This document shows positions 1 through 10,300 of a stretch of DNA of 45,998 nt, piece after piece; within the stretch, counting starts at the first letter, position 1; each line of letters starts with the position of its first letter. Made by a program: the position numbers and the translations under genes. The stretch spans positions 1-45,998 of the forward strand of contig JAEYVD010000794.1 in assembly GCA_023432075.1 (NCBI GenBank), written 5' to 3'. The DNA is from Pseudomonadota bacterium (lineage in GTDB: Bacteria > Pseudomonadota > Gammaproteobacteria > Burkholderiales > Burkholderiaceae_B). The notes below the pieces were generated by a model. The model was not told where the DNA came from. It saw only the letters and a list, made by a program, of their open reading frames with translations, and did not search any database.

Positions 1-1
1 C

Positions 2-694
2 CCCGGGGCCCCCCCCCCCCCAGCGGCGCCCGGCGTGGTAAATCTCTACTCGCGCGACTTCTATGAACTTGCGGCAACCCGACTGAATCCTCATGGTGTG
101 GTCGCACAGTGGTTGCCATTGCCCACGCAGAATCTGGACGACACCCGGGCGTTGGTTGCCAGCTTCATCGCGGTCTTTCCGCATGCGTCGCTATGGACGA
201 CAGAATTGCACGAGATGCTTCTGGTGGGGGCTCTGCAACCCATGCCCCTGGATGCCGCTCGCATCACGAAGCGCCTGGCACATCCTCCGCTGCGCAAGGC
301 GCTGGCGGACGTGGGCGTCGCGTCACCCGAGGCGCTGCTGGCGACGTGGGTGACTGACAGGGATGGCTTGGCGCGATTCGCAGGCAGCCAAGCGCCGGTG
401 ACGGACGACTGGCCAGCGATCGAATATGCCCCCTGGGTGCGGCCACGCGAGATCGTACGCACGCTGCCGGTCCTGATGGCGTTGCGCGGGGATCCGCCGC
501 TAGGCGAGGACGGCCGGGCACTGATGGCCGGCATCGAGCAGGAGCGCGGCACCCTGGATATGTTCTATCGCAGTGCGCTGGCCGCCTACCAGGGCAACCG
601 GGACGAATGGGCACGGAATGCCGGCGCGTTGGCGCAAACGGCCCGAACAAATCCATATCTGCGCTGGTTCATGGCAGGCACGGATCCAGGATGA
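2..694 (+). CDS. C-terminal part of a spermidine-synthase-like protein (5' end outside window)
   Basis: The reading frame is open from base 2 with no stop, so the gene begins before the window. The GTG at 35 lies inside a conserved segment and is probably not the start. The early residues (a proline run, then GVVNLYSRDFYELAATRLNP) resemble the catalytic-domain segment of spermidine/spermine-synthase-like methyltransferase-fold proteins, which are often fused to a membrane region. The later PVTDDWPAIEYAPWVRP segment matches the usual C-terminal end of these fused proteins. Only about 230 residues are visible, so the nucleotide-binding core and any membrane part are missing. Polyamine synthesis is not proven, because many members have no known substrate. 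The first 21 bases contain runs of C and G that could be real proline codons or a sequencing or assembly edge effect. Confidence 0.7.
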   Translation, partial: PGAPPPPAAPGVVNLYSRDFYELAATRLNPHGVVAQWLPLPTQNLDDTRALVASFIAVFPHASLWTTELHEMLLVGALQPMPLDAARITKRLAHPPLRKALADVGVASPEALLATWVTDRDGLARFAGSQAPVTDDWPAIEYAPWVRPREIVRTLPVLMALRGDPPLGEDGRALMAGIEQERGTLDMFYRSALAAYQGNRDEWARNAGALAQTARTNPYLRWFMAGTDPG

Positions 695-817
695 CGCGCT
701 CTACCATTTAAAGGACGTTGCAGGGCGCGCGTGTACCCAGCGTTGGCGCCTCATTGCGACGATGGGTTTGCGTGATCGGAGTTTTCCATCAACCATGACG
801 ATGCGCTAGGTGAAAGA

Positions 818-1600
818 ATGAACTATTCCCTGATTCTTGTCGCGCTGGCCGCCGCGTTCTTTGTGTTGTTGCTGGTGGCGATGCAAGCGGGAAAGCGGCT
901 CGGCCGGGGCGCCGACGAGAAGGGCGTCCCGGGAGCCGCCGTTATCGAAGGTTCCGTATTTGCGCTACTGGGTCTCCTAGTGGCGTTCACGTTTTCAGGG
1001 GCGGCCCAACGCATGGCCGAACGCCGCGACCTGCTGGTCCAGGAGGTCAATGCGATTGGAACGGCATGGCTGCGCATCGACATGATCGACGCGAAAGACC
1101 AGCCACGGCTACGAGCGCAGTTCCGTGGCTATGTGGATGAGCGCATTAACTATTACCGCAATGTCGCCGATCTGTCGCAGCGCGACACCATCGCAGCGCG
1201 CGTCGGGATGCTGCAGAAGGAAATCTGGAACACCTCGATGCTGGCCGCGCGCAGCAGCGTGCCGCCGTTCGCCGCGTCCTATATCGGAGCCGTCAACGAA
1301 ATGTTCGACGTCGCAACCGCCCAGACGGTGGCGCAGAAAGTGCACCCGCCTCTAGCCTCCTACGCCTTCCTGGGCTTCCTGGCACTTGTTGCGGCGGGTC
1401 TGGTTGGCGTCAATCTGGCCGCCTCCAAACGCAGCACGCGATTTCACCAGGTCGTGTACGCCGTCGTCATGACCGCAGCACTCTACATCATCATCGATTT
1501 TGAGTTCCCCCGAATTGGGACGATACGCATAGACCAGAGCGATGCCTTGCTGGTGGCGCAGCGGCAATCCATGGTCGATCCCGCTGGCGGCGCCAACTAG
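818..1600 (+). CDS. Bestrophin-like (DUF4239-type) membrane protein
   Basis: This 260-residue protein begins with a hydrophobic segment at about residues 3-22. A second segment near 45-63 carries EGSVFALLGLLVAFTFSGAA, the hallmark of the bestrophin-like DUF4239 family. A charged helical middle (about 65-175) is followed by two further membrane segments near 180-200 and 208-227. Members are inner-membrane proteins of unknown function; the link to anion channels rests only on distant similarity. An AGGTG sequence lies shortly before the ATG at 818. The next gene starts 9 bases after the stop, so the two are probably co-transcribed. The family call is good; no function can be assigned. Confidence 0.75.
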   Translation: MNYSLILVALAAAFFVLLLVAMQAGKRLGRGADEKGVPGAAVIEGSVFALLGLLVAFTFSGAAQRMAERRDLLVQEVNAIGTAWLRIDMIDAKDQPRLRAQFRGYVDERINYYRNVADLSQRDTIAARVGMLQKEIWNTSMLAARSSVPPFAASYIGAVNEMFDVATAQTVAQKVHPPLASYAFLGFLALVAAGLVGVNLAASKRSTRFHQVVYAVVMTAALYIIIDFEFPRIGTIRIDQSDALLVAQRQSMVDPAGGAN

Positions 1601-1609
1601 GAGAGTCTC

Positions 1610-2593
1610 ATGGCGACCGGAGGCATGAGGCAGCAAAGCAGGTTGCCTGCGCAGTTGAGCGCATGGGCGCTGGCGTCCGTCTGCGTTGCGCCAATGCAGG
1701 CTCAGGCTCAGGAAGGCCTGCGCCTGAGCAAGGACGACCTGCAAAAGCGCGCGAACGGCGTGCTGGCGATCATGTCGTTCTCCATCGTTCCAGACATCAC
1801 GACAAGCTCCCTGAACATCGCGAGCGGCGGCGGTTCGACCTCCGGATCCAATGAGTTTTTCATGACGCAGTTGGGCGGCGGGGACACGATCTCCGATTCC
1901 GTCCCGATCTATCTGGAAGGTGTGCTGGCAGGAAGCAGATACGATCCAACCTTCATCGCGTCGCAAGGCGCCGAGACGCGCCGCATACCAACTAAATGGA
2001 ACAGCCTTTCCGCCACGGGCGGCATCGGCTGGGATTTCAAGCTGACCGATGAGCTCAAGCTGCGCCCCATCTTCAACATTGCACTGGGCAACGTGACGAG
2101 CGATCTACGCGCAGCAAGCTGGTATGTCGGAAGACGCACCGGCAAGGATATCGACTTCCTGGATCGAGGGTCTTTGAATGCGTACGGGTTGGGCGGCTCG
2201 ATCATGCTGGATTACGAGCACTACCGGCCCGGGTACGAGGTGGATGTGGAACTGCGTTATTCCGACATCCGCCTGAAGAGCTTCGACAGCTCGGCAGCGG
2301 TAAGCGGCAGTGCCATCGCGCAATCCGCCAACCTTTGGGCCCGCTATCGCGCACCCACCGGAATGGTCGTGCTGCAACGGCCGCTCCGGTATGTGCTGGA
2401 GCTGACGCACTCGGAGTTTCTGGGGGATCAGAAAGGCATTCTCGGGTTCGACCGGCTGACGTCCGTCGGCGCGGGGTTGGAATTGGACTCCAGCGCCTAC
2501 GACGTGTTCATTACCCGCACGCGCTTGGTCGGTCGCTACGTGTTCGGCAACAACGTATCCGGCTTTTCGGTCGGGTTGGCGGTGAGCTTCTGA
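1610..2593 (+). CDS. Outer-membrane beta-barrel protein, function unknown
   Basis: The 327-residue product has an N-terminal signal peptide with a likely cleavage after AQAQ near residue 34. It then has alternating polar/hydrophobic segments rich in Tyr, Gly and Ser, and ends in SVGLAVSF with a C-terminal phenylalanine, typical of Bam-assembled outer-membrane barrels. Segments such as SIMLDYEHYRPGYEVDVELR read as paired beta strands. An alternative inner start (MRQQSR, six codons downstream) would give a more standard signal peptide; I kept the first ATG because GGAGAG sits just upstream of it. It follows the bestrophin-like gene by 9 bases, so an inner-membrane/outer-membrane pair is plausible. 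I cannot name the barrel family. Confidence 0.65.
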   Translation: MATGGMRQQSRLPAQLSAWALASVCVAPMQAQAQEGLRLSKDDLQKRANGVLAIMSFSIVPDITTSSLNIASGGGSTSGSNEFFMTQLGGGDTISDSVPIYLEGVLAGSRYDPTFIASQGAETRRIPTKWNSLSATGGIGWDFKLTDELKLRPIFNIALGNVTSDLRAASWYVGRRTGKDIDFLDRGSLNAYGLGGSIMLDYEHYRPGYEVDVELRYSDIRLKSFDSSAAVSGSAIAQSANLWARYRAPTGMVVLQRPLRYVLELTHSEFLGDQKGILGFDRLTSVGAGLELDSSAYDVFITRTRLVGRYVFGNNVSGFSVGLAVSF

Positions 2594-2613
2594 TGGGCGG
2601 CGCTTGGGCGGGT

Positions 2614-3594
2614 TCAGCGGCGAACGCTCGAGCGGGCGAGGGTGGCGCTTGGCAACTCGCCAAATGCGTTTCTGTAGTAGTCAGAAAACCGCGACATGTG
2701 CCTGAAGCCCCACTTCAAGGCAATGTCGGACACGCTGGCGTCTGGACCACTTGTCAGCAGATCGCGCAACGCCCCGTTCAACCGTGCTGTCATGAACCAG
2801 CGTCCCGGCGACATGCAGACGCTGCGGCGAAAAATCAGCTCCAGCGATCGCAAGGTGTAGCCGCTGCGCCGGGCGATGTCCAAGAGCGCCACGTCCGTCG
2901 CTTCGCCAGACAAGACCAGTCGTTCGCACGCGGCAATCAAATGATAGTGCCGTTGTTCGACAGTCATTTTCTCGGACTTACCCGCCGGCGTTGCAAGGGA
3001 AAGGGCGTCCACGTAACCCGTCAACAACGATTCGCAGACCTTCTCGGCCAGGGCCGGCGCCATGCCGCCATCTGGCTGGAGGCGCCGCGCAAGTCCGAGC
3101 GCATCGTTGGTGAGCGTTGTCAATGTTTGCCGAGTGCCAGGCCTGAGGAGTATGGAGTGCAGCGAGCGGCGGTGCAGCGACAATGGCCGTCCTGTGCGCG
3201 CGATGGCAAGCTGTTGCATGCGCGCTTCGGGAACTGCAAGGTTGACCCAGCGGGAGTGTCCGCGGGCTTGATAAAGAAGCTCAACGCCCGCTGGGTAGAT
3301 CTGAGCCTCCTCTTCGCCTATTGCGGCAGTATTGCAGCGAGTCAAGTGACCGCCTTCAGCCATGAATCCGATGCAGATCCCATCCGTGGGCATGGAGCCG
3401 TGGGCGACCACCGGGAACTCGTAGCGTCCCGTCTCAAGGCGAACGTCGCCGAGCACCAGGCGCTGATGCTCCATCGTTGCCAATTCGGACGAAATCAAGC
3501 GATGCTCGAAGGTGCCTCCAAATACGATATCGAAAGCTTGCAAAGGCTCAAGTCCCGAATAGACATGATGCATGTAGACGGATTCGATAGGCAT
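2614..3594 (-). CDS. AraC-family transcriptional regulator
   Basis: The 326-residue protein ends with the double helix-turn-helix of AraC regulators, at about residues 220-320. The first helix-turn-helix is seen in VALLDIARRSGYTLRSLELI and the second in SVSDIALKWGFRHMSRFSDY, followed by the family pattern YRNAFGELPS. The N-terminal 200 residues form a variable, probably ligand-sensing domain resembling regulators with an AraC-binding-like domain (ALLYQARGH-type segment). It converges with the outer-membrane protein gene, 20 bases away, so the two are not co-transcribed. Its start lies 91 bases from the H-NS-like gene, which is divergent; the shared upstream region could hold its operator. The target genes and inducer are unknown. 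Confidence 0.88.
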   Translation of the reverse strand: MPIESVYMHHVYSGLEPLQAFDIVFGGTFEHRLISSELATMEHQRLVLGDVRLETGRYEFPVVAHGSMPTDGICIGFMAEGGHLTRCNTAAIGEEEAQIYPAGVELLYQARGHSRWVNLAVPEARMQQLAIARTGRPLSLHRRSLHSILLRPGTRQTLTTLTNDALGLARRLQPDGGMAPALAEKVCESLLTGYVDALSLATPAGKSEKMTVEQRHYHLIAACERLVLSGEATDVALLDIARRSGYTLRSLELIFRRSVCMSPGRWFMTARLNGALRDLLTSGPDASVSDIALKWGFRHMSRFSDYYRNAFGELPSATLARSSVRR

Positions 3595-3685
3595 CGCAAA
3601 GAACTCCGTGGCGATTCCGCTTTCCGGTTGCCCCGGCGAGCGCGCCGGGCTTACTTACCGCAGACTTTCAGACTGGGGTGAAACC

Positions 3686-3955
3686 ATGACGCAAGACTAT
3701 CGGCAGGTCAGGGCGCGCATACGCAGTCTGGAAGCAGAGACCGAAAATTTGCGCCGCGAGGAGCTGCAATTGATTCTGGCTGAGATACGCCAGCGAATTC
3801 GAGAATACGGAATCACGCAAAGCCAACTGTTCGGTCCTGACCTTTCGGATCTGGTGCAGTATCGGCATCCGGACACGGGGCAGACTTGGAACGGAGTGGG
3901 AAGACCGCCGAACTGGATCAGAGGACTGGACCGGAGTCGCTTCCTCGTCAAATGA
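3686..3955 (+). CDS. Short H-NS family nucleoid-associated protein
   Basis: The 89-residue protein starts with a charged coiled-coil helix (about residues 3-45) for dimerisation. It ends with the H-NS DNA-binding module: YRHPDTGQTWNGVGRPPNWI contains the conserved TW-G-GRxPxWI pattern of betaproteobacterial H-NS proteins. H-NS proteins coat AT-rich or foreign DNA and silence it. The frame extends upstream to 3608, but the ATG at 3686 follows a GGGGTG sequence and gives the family length. It lies directly upstream of an AT-richer leader and the giant surface-protein gene, so local control of that gene is possible but only inferred. In most H-NS proteins the central loop residue is Arg in GRGR; here it is Val (GVGR). 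Confidence 0.85.
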   Translation: MTQDYRQVRARIRSLEAETENLRREELQLILAEIRQRIREYGITQSQLFGPDLSDLVQYRHPDTGQTWNGVGRPPNWIRGLDRSRFLVK

Positions 3956-4370
3956 ACGCGCACGCCTCCTATTAGGAAGGGATCTAACCCACTTGGAAAC
4001 GGGCGCAAAGTGGCGGGGAAGTTGTCTCCATCTTGCTGGAAGCGAGGCATGGCACAGTAACGTGGTATTGCTCAATACTTCCAGACGTATGCCCAACTGA
4101 AATGGGATTTCTCGGGATTTCGCATTTTGGATAGCGATTGCGGCTGATTGGGACTACTTTTCATTTGCAACGATTCGTCGGATTTAGCCATAACAATTCG
4201 TTTCATCAAAGTCATGTCTCGGCTGGCGGGCGCACCTCGCCACCCCGGGAAAAAGGGCTCTCCGCATGCCGCGGGTCGAAATTGATTTAGCGCTTACTGG
4301 TTCAAGCAGCAATTAACGATGGTCGCAGGGTGGCACGTCCTTGTCGTCGTGTTGCCTGAGGAGCAAGGCT
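3956..4370 (+). other. Gene-free leader before the giant surface-protein operon
   Basis: No convincing gene is present in these 415 bases. The middle part (about 4075-4220) is visibly richer in A and T than its surroundings, with several TTT/AAA runs. This is the sort of DNA H-NS proteins bind, and it probably carries the promoter and a long 5' leader for the downstream operon. I could not fix a single -35/-10 pair. The last part holds the ribosome-binding sequence GAGGAG at about 4358-4363, which selects the ATG at 4371. Confidence 0.5.
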
Positions 4371-7300
4371 ATGCGTACGTCGCCAATCTTTCGCCCCGTG
4401 CCTCGGGCGCTGGCCCTTGAACCCAGGCTGTTATACGACGCTGCGGCCGCGACTGCAGTCGACCGCCAGAACGATACCCATGGCGAGCACACGGATGTAA
4501 GCGGCGCCGACGATTCCGCTTCTGCTTCGGGCAAAAATCTTCTCGTCATAGATGCCCGCCTGGCAGGCGCACAGGCATTGGCGGCGAGCGCTACGCCTGG
4601 CACCACGGTCCTCATCGTCAACCCAAGCCAGGATGGGGTGGCAGCGGTGCGGCAGTCCCTCGAGGCGTTGGGCAACGTGGACTCCATCCAGATCCTGAGC
4701 CATGGCAAGCCCGGGCAGCTGAGTCTGGGCAGCAGCATCCTGACAGCACAATCGGCCGACACACAGCGCACTGCAAGTTGGGGCCAATATCTTGGCGGTA
4801 ATGCGGACATTCTGATCTACGGTTGCGGCACAGGCAGCACGGACAGCGGTCAAGAACTGATGGAGGCATTGGCCAGCAGCACCGGCGCAGATATCGCGGC
4901 ATCCATCAATGACACCGGCAATCCCTCGGCGGGCGGTGACTGGCGCCTGGAAATCGCGACCGGCACCATTGAAAGCGAACTTCAGATCGGGATGGCAGGA
5001 CTTGCTGCGTACGACGGGCTACTGGCCGATGCGTTGCCCACCATTGCGCTCGGCGGCAGCAGCGCCGACATCCTGTTGGGCGGGACGGCTCAGATCCAGG
5101 CCATCCTCAGCAATCCCTCGACCCAGGAAGGCTATGCGCCATTCATCGACATCCTCATCCCATCGACTGGGTACGACGGCGACGACGGCGTCAGTTTTGT
5201 TTCCGCCAGCACGTCGGGGATAGCGCTGAATGGCTACGTGGTGACCTTCGGGGCTGACGGAACGGCGGCGCACCCCGTGGCTCGGGACGCCAGCGGCAAT
5301 CCTGTGGTGTTGCAGGCGGCGGACTACGGATATCGTCCTGGCGACCAGTTGGTGGTGCTGGCGCTGCCTTACGCGGGCTTTGGCAAGGACCAGCCCTCGA
5401 TTGCGGTGGATATCGTCCTGGGCCTGAGCCCGCTGGCGGACGTCAATAAAGATCACACCGTCAGCCTGCGAGCCGGTTTTCAGTATGGCAATGATGCGCT
5501 TGACAACCCGCAGCAGGATCCGTCGCTGTTTGAGGGAGCTTGGCAAACGTACGCGCTGCGTTCGACCCCGTTCGAAGTGACGCAGACATTGGACATGACC
5601 GAAGGCGAAACCGCCACCGGCGAAAACTACCCGCACACCTTGACCGTCACCGCCACGCCGGCTCCCGGGCAGACGATTCAGAACGTGGTGGTCACGCAGC
5701 AATTGCCCGATAGTGTTCGCGTGTTGGGTATCGCACCTGGTGGCGGCGGGACGCTGACACGGCTGACGCTGACCGACGGCAGGGTTTTAACCGATGCGGT
5801 TGCAATCAATGCGGCTCTGGCGCTCAAGCCGTATGTCGCGTCGTACGAGGTCACGTACGGCACGCTGAGCGGTCCTTCCGACACCGAAGTGCGCTTCTTC
5901 GTGGCGGAAACGACTGCGGAAGGCGAACAGGTTCTGAATCCCGCCAGCGGCGCACCGCGAGCGATCGAGGTCGCGCAGGCCTTTTCCACGGGGCAGTGGA
6001 CCCCGCTGGATCCGCGTGACGTGCCCGATCTGCTTCCATGGGTACCAGTGATCGGACGCGGCGAGAGCATCACCTTCACGGCGAAGTCGGTCACCCTGCA
6101 CAAGACCGCGGTGGTGTTCGACGATAACGGTGTGGCTGGCCTGTCGCCCGGCGATACGCTGCGCTATCAGTACGACGTGACGCTGTCCGATTATTTCGCC
6201 ATCGGCAAATCGCTGCTGGATCAGGGCAGCCTGACCATCACCGACAACCTGGGCGATGGCCTGACGTTCGCGGGCACGCCATTGCTGACTTTCACACAGG
6301 ATGGCCAGCAGTACACGGTGTCGATGATCTACAGCCTGGGCGCCAAAACGGAGAACGGCACGCAGATCGTCTTCGACCTGGCCGCGTCGATCGCGCAGGC
6401 GGGTCTGAGCATGGACGCGCTCATCGGCGACATCGCCAGCGATGGCACGCGGCAATCGGCAACCCGGGCCACAATCAGTTATGACGCCAGGGTCGACGAG
6501 GCGTACCAGGGAGACTATGCCCAAGCCGAAATCAATGAAGGCGATTCGCTAGGCAATAGCGCATTGCTGGCGGGAACGATCATACAGAGCCGGCTCAATG
6601 TTGGCGCCGTTCAATCCGATGGCTCCGAGGTGACGGTGACCGTGCCGGCGGGCAACGTCGACATCGCCGTGTTCCAGGTCAACGGCAGCACCGTGCCCGC
6701 ATCCTACGAACTGCAGCCGGGCGATATCGTCACCTTCGCGCTGCGCTATGACTTGCAGACGGGCGACTACGAGAACCTGAAGCTGACAGCCTACCTGCCG
6801 GCGCCGGTGTTCCAGCCGGCAGGAAGCTGGACCATGGGCATCGGCGACCATCGCTGGTCGTTCGGTCCGGGGGATTCCCATCCAGGCACGCAGGTAAGCG
6901 TGAGCGCGCAGGCCGGTGGCGCCTTGGTCTTTGATTTTGGCGATTACGCCCTGCAAGGCGACCCGGCCGGTCAAAATCGGATCGAAGTGCTATTCACTCT
7001 GCGGGTCAGCAGCCAGCCCTTCGCGGACCAGCGTTCGATTACGGTGCTGGGCCAGTCTTCGCAGCAGACCACGATCGATCAAGCCGTATTGGTCGATACG
7101 GATAACGTGCTGATCCAATCGGTGGCCGAGCCCGTCGTCGCGATCGGACACGGTGTGGTGGGCGCGTCTGGCGGCACGGTCAGAGGCGCGTCAGGAAACT
7201 GGAATCCGCCGGGCAGCACAGGAACAGGTTTCAACGGTGCGATTACGGATCTTGCCGACCTCGAAGGCGCGGTGAGCGGCATGGACGCCGGCGACGTTCT

Positions 7301-10300
7301 GCGCATGGCGACAGGCCTTGAGAACAGCGGCGGCGGGGACGCCTTCGACGTGTCGGTGGCTTTGCAGGTCCCGGCCGGCTTGAGTTTCTTCGGCGGATCG
7401 CTGAACACGGCAAACCTGCGCATCGCCCGCGGAGACGGGACGGTGATGGTGCTTGGACGGGACTACGCGATTTCGGGAACGACGATCACATTCCTGGATG
7501 CGGGTGGTCAGGCCAGTCTTCTGGCGGGGCGTCCGGGGACAGCCGAGGACGACAGCGGTCAGAACATGATCGTGATCACGTATGACGTCGTGGCCAGCGG
7601 TTCGCTGGCAGCCTCCAGCACGCTGCAGAGCACGGCTGTCCTGACGCACTACGCCAGCGTGGAGGGGGGAGCGGACTTTACCCCGACCGACCTGTCGGAT
7701 ACTGCCGACGCGCAATCCGCCGCGCCCGTCATCACAAAAGGCTACGCGGACGGCAGCCTGGATCCGTCAGACTCCAGCGCCAGTCACACGAGCGGCAGCA
7801 ATCTGGTCATCGGCGAGCGCATGCTCTACGACATCGTGGTGACATTACCGGAGGGCAGCACGCAAAACCTGCGCATCACGGACCTGATTCCCGACGGCTT
7901 CGCGCTGGATACCAGTTTCGGCACGGGCGGCTATCTACTGATTACGCAGGCGGCGCAAAGCGGTAGTCTAGCTGCGAACTTCGCCGGTCTGGTGTCCGTG
8001 GCCAGCGTATCGGGATCGGGCGGCGCGCTAGGTGCAAACGGCGTCGATTTGGCGCTCAGTTTCAGCGCCAGCAGCGCACTGGCAAACAATAACGCCGCAG
8101 ACAACAGCTTCGTCATCCGGCTTGGCCTGGTTGCCGTCAACGTGAGCGGCAATCAGGCGGGTCGCACGCTGACCAACGATGCGTCGCTGACATACACAGA
8201 CCCGGACGGGGACACGCCCAACGGCGTTTCGCCGATAGACCGCAACGTGGCGGCAGGCGGCGGCCTGCCGTCTGCAATCATCGTCGAACCCACGTTGACT
8301 GTCTCGCAGACGGCGGTCACGACTGGAGCTCCAGTTGGCGTGGACCGGGGTGATCAGATCACGTACACGATCACAGTCGGAAACGGAACCACCTCCGCCG
8401 ATGTCGACGCATTCGACGTGCGGCTCTCCGACGTGCTTCCCACGGAACTTGGTGCCGTACAGATCATCGGCGTCACACTGTATGGCGGGGCAACGTTGAC
8501 GGGTGGCGACTTCGTGGTCCAGAACGGCGTGCTGCAACTGGCTCCCGGCGCCAAACTGGACATACCCAAGGGTGCCAGTCTGGTTCTGCAGTTCAGGGGT
8601 ACGTTGAACGACACGACCGGTACCTCCGGCAAAGTCGACAACCAGGTCACTATCCAATGGAGCAGCCTGGACGGAGCCAGCAGTGGAGAACGCACGGGCG
8701 CCGATGGCAACCTCGCTTCGGGCGTCTTGAACGACTATCGGACGGTGAGCGTTCTGAGCGAAGACGTGGCGGCCTCGGGCACGATCAGTCACGTAGGCGG
8801 GCTGCCCGATACGGCGGGCGGCACGCCGAGCACCGCCGATCCGCAGGATGTCGCGATCGGGGAAATCGTTCACTATCGGGTGGCGCTTCTGGTCCCGGAG
8901 GGCACGCAGCCCGATGCGTCGATTCAAGTCTATTTGCCGCCGGGCCTGACCTTCATGAACGATGGCTCAGCCATGCTGGCCTTCCTGGCCAACGCGCTGG
9001 CCAATGGCTCGCCAGGCCTGACCACGGATCTAGCGGGCCTGTTCGCCTCGGGCAATCCCAATATCGATGGTGGCGTGACGGACAAACAGAGCACGCTGCT
9101 CAATCCTGATCTCTCGGGCGTCAGCGCCCAGGGCGTGCTGAACACGGGCGCCATCGACACCAGCAATCCCCGCATGGTCGTGCTTCGGCTCGGCAATCTC
9201 GTCAACGCCAACCAGGATGCGGATTTCGAGGGCCTGTATTTCGAGTTCAACGCGCGGGTGGACAACGCCGCTGGCGTCGTGGCCGGTAGTCAGCTGGCGG
9301 TGCGCGCCGACTTCCTCAGCGGTTCGGAAGTTCGGTTCGGCACCGAATCCGTCACGGAACGCGTGGTCGAACCCAAGATTGAAAATGTGCAGAAATCCGT
9401 CGCCAGCTTCGATCCTGGCGCGGGCGGCACGCTAGGCCAGGTTGGCTACGTGGTGAACTTCAGCAACGCTGGATCCGCCACTGCCCATGACGTCGTCTTG
9501 CGGGACACACTGCCCGCCGGCGGCCAGAATCTCACTGTCACCAGCCTGACGATCAATGGCACGGCGTACACCCCAGGCACCTATCCCCCGGGCGTATCGG
9601 TGGTGGTCAATGGGGGGACGGTGACGGTGTCGCTCGACACCCTCGCGGCTGGCGCATCCGTCAGTCTTGCCTACGGCGCACAACTGCCCAACAACGTGGC
9701 GCTGGCCGACACGACGGCCAGCGTAACCTATACCAGCCTGCCAAACAGCTTCCAGAGCTTTGCAGGCACACAGGTGGGCGCGGCGGGCTCCGTGGGCGGC
9801 GAGCGCACAGGCAGCGGCGCCGGCCCCAACACGTACCAGGACGGCGACGCCGCTGGCGTCAGCCGCATCGAAGGAACGCTCTGGAACGATACGGACAGCG
9901 CGACCGCCTTAGCGACGCCGGACGGCCCGGTTCTTGCAGGCCAGTCGGTCACCCTGACCTGGGGCGGCGCGGACAACGATCTGTCGACCACGGCGGATAA
10001 CGGCACATGGACAACCACGTCCGACGCCAATGGCTACTACTTCTTCGGCGTACTGGGCGCGGGCGTGTTCCGCATCGATGCGCCGGCAACTATCACGGTT
10101 GCGGGGCCGACCGGCGTGGTGAATGCGCGCGTCGACAGCGACAATGCGTCTCCCGCGGGCCAGGTGCTTGCACAATTCGGCGACCTGGGTGTCACGGCCG
10201 CCGGCAACGTGGGCTATGTGGAACGTAACGATGGGCCGGTCAATACCGTGCCGGGCGCGCAGTCCGTGGATGAGGATAATGCGCTCGCGATTGCGGGGCT

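Noticed and set aside
2335..3681. Open frame of 448 codons on the plus strand opposite the AraC regulator
   Set aside because: It is a shadow of the AraC gene in high-GC DNA; composition is Arg/Gln/His-rich with no domain, and it also overlaps the barrel gene.
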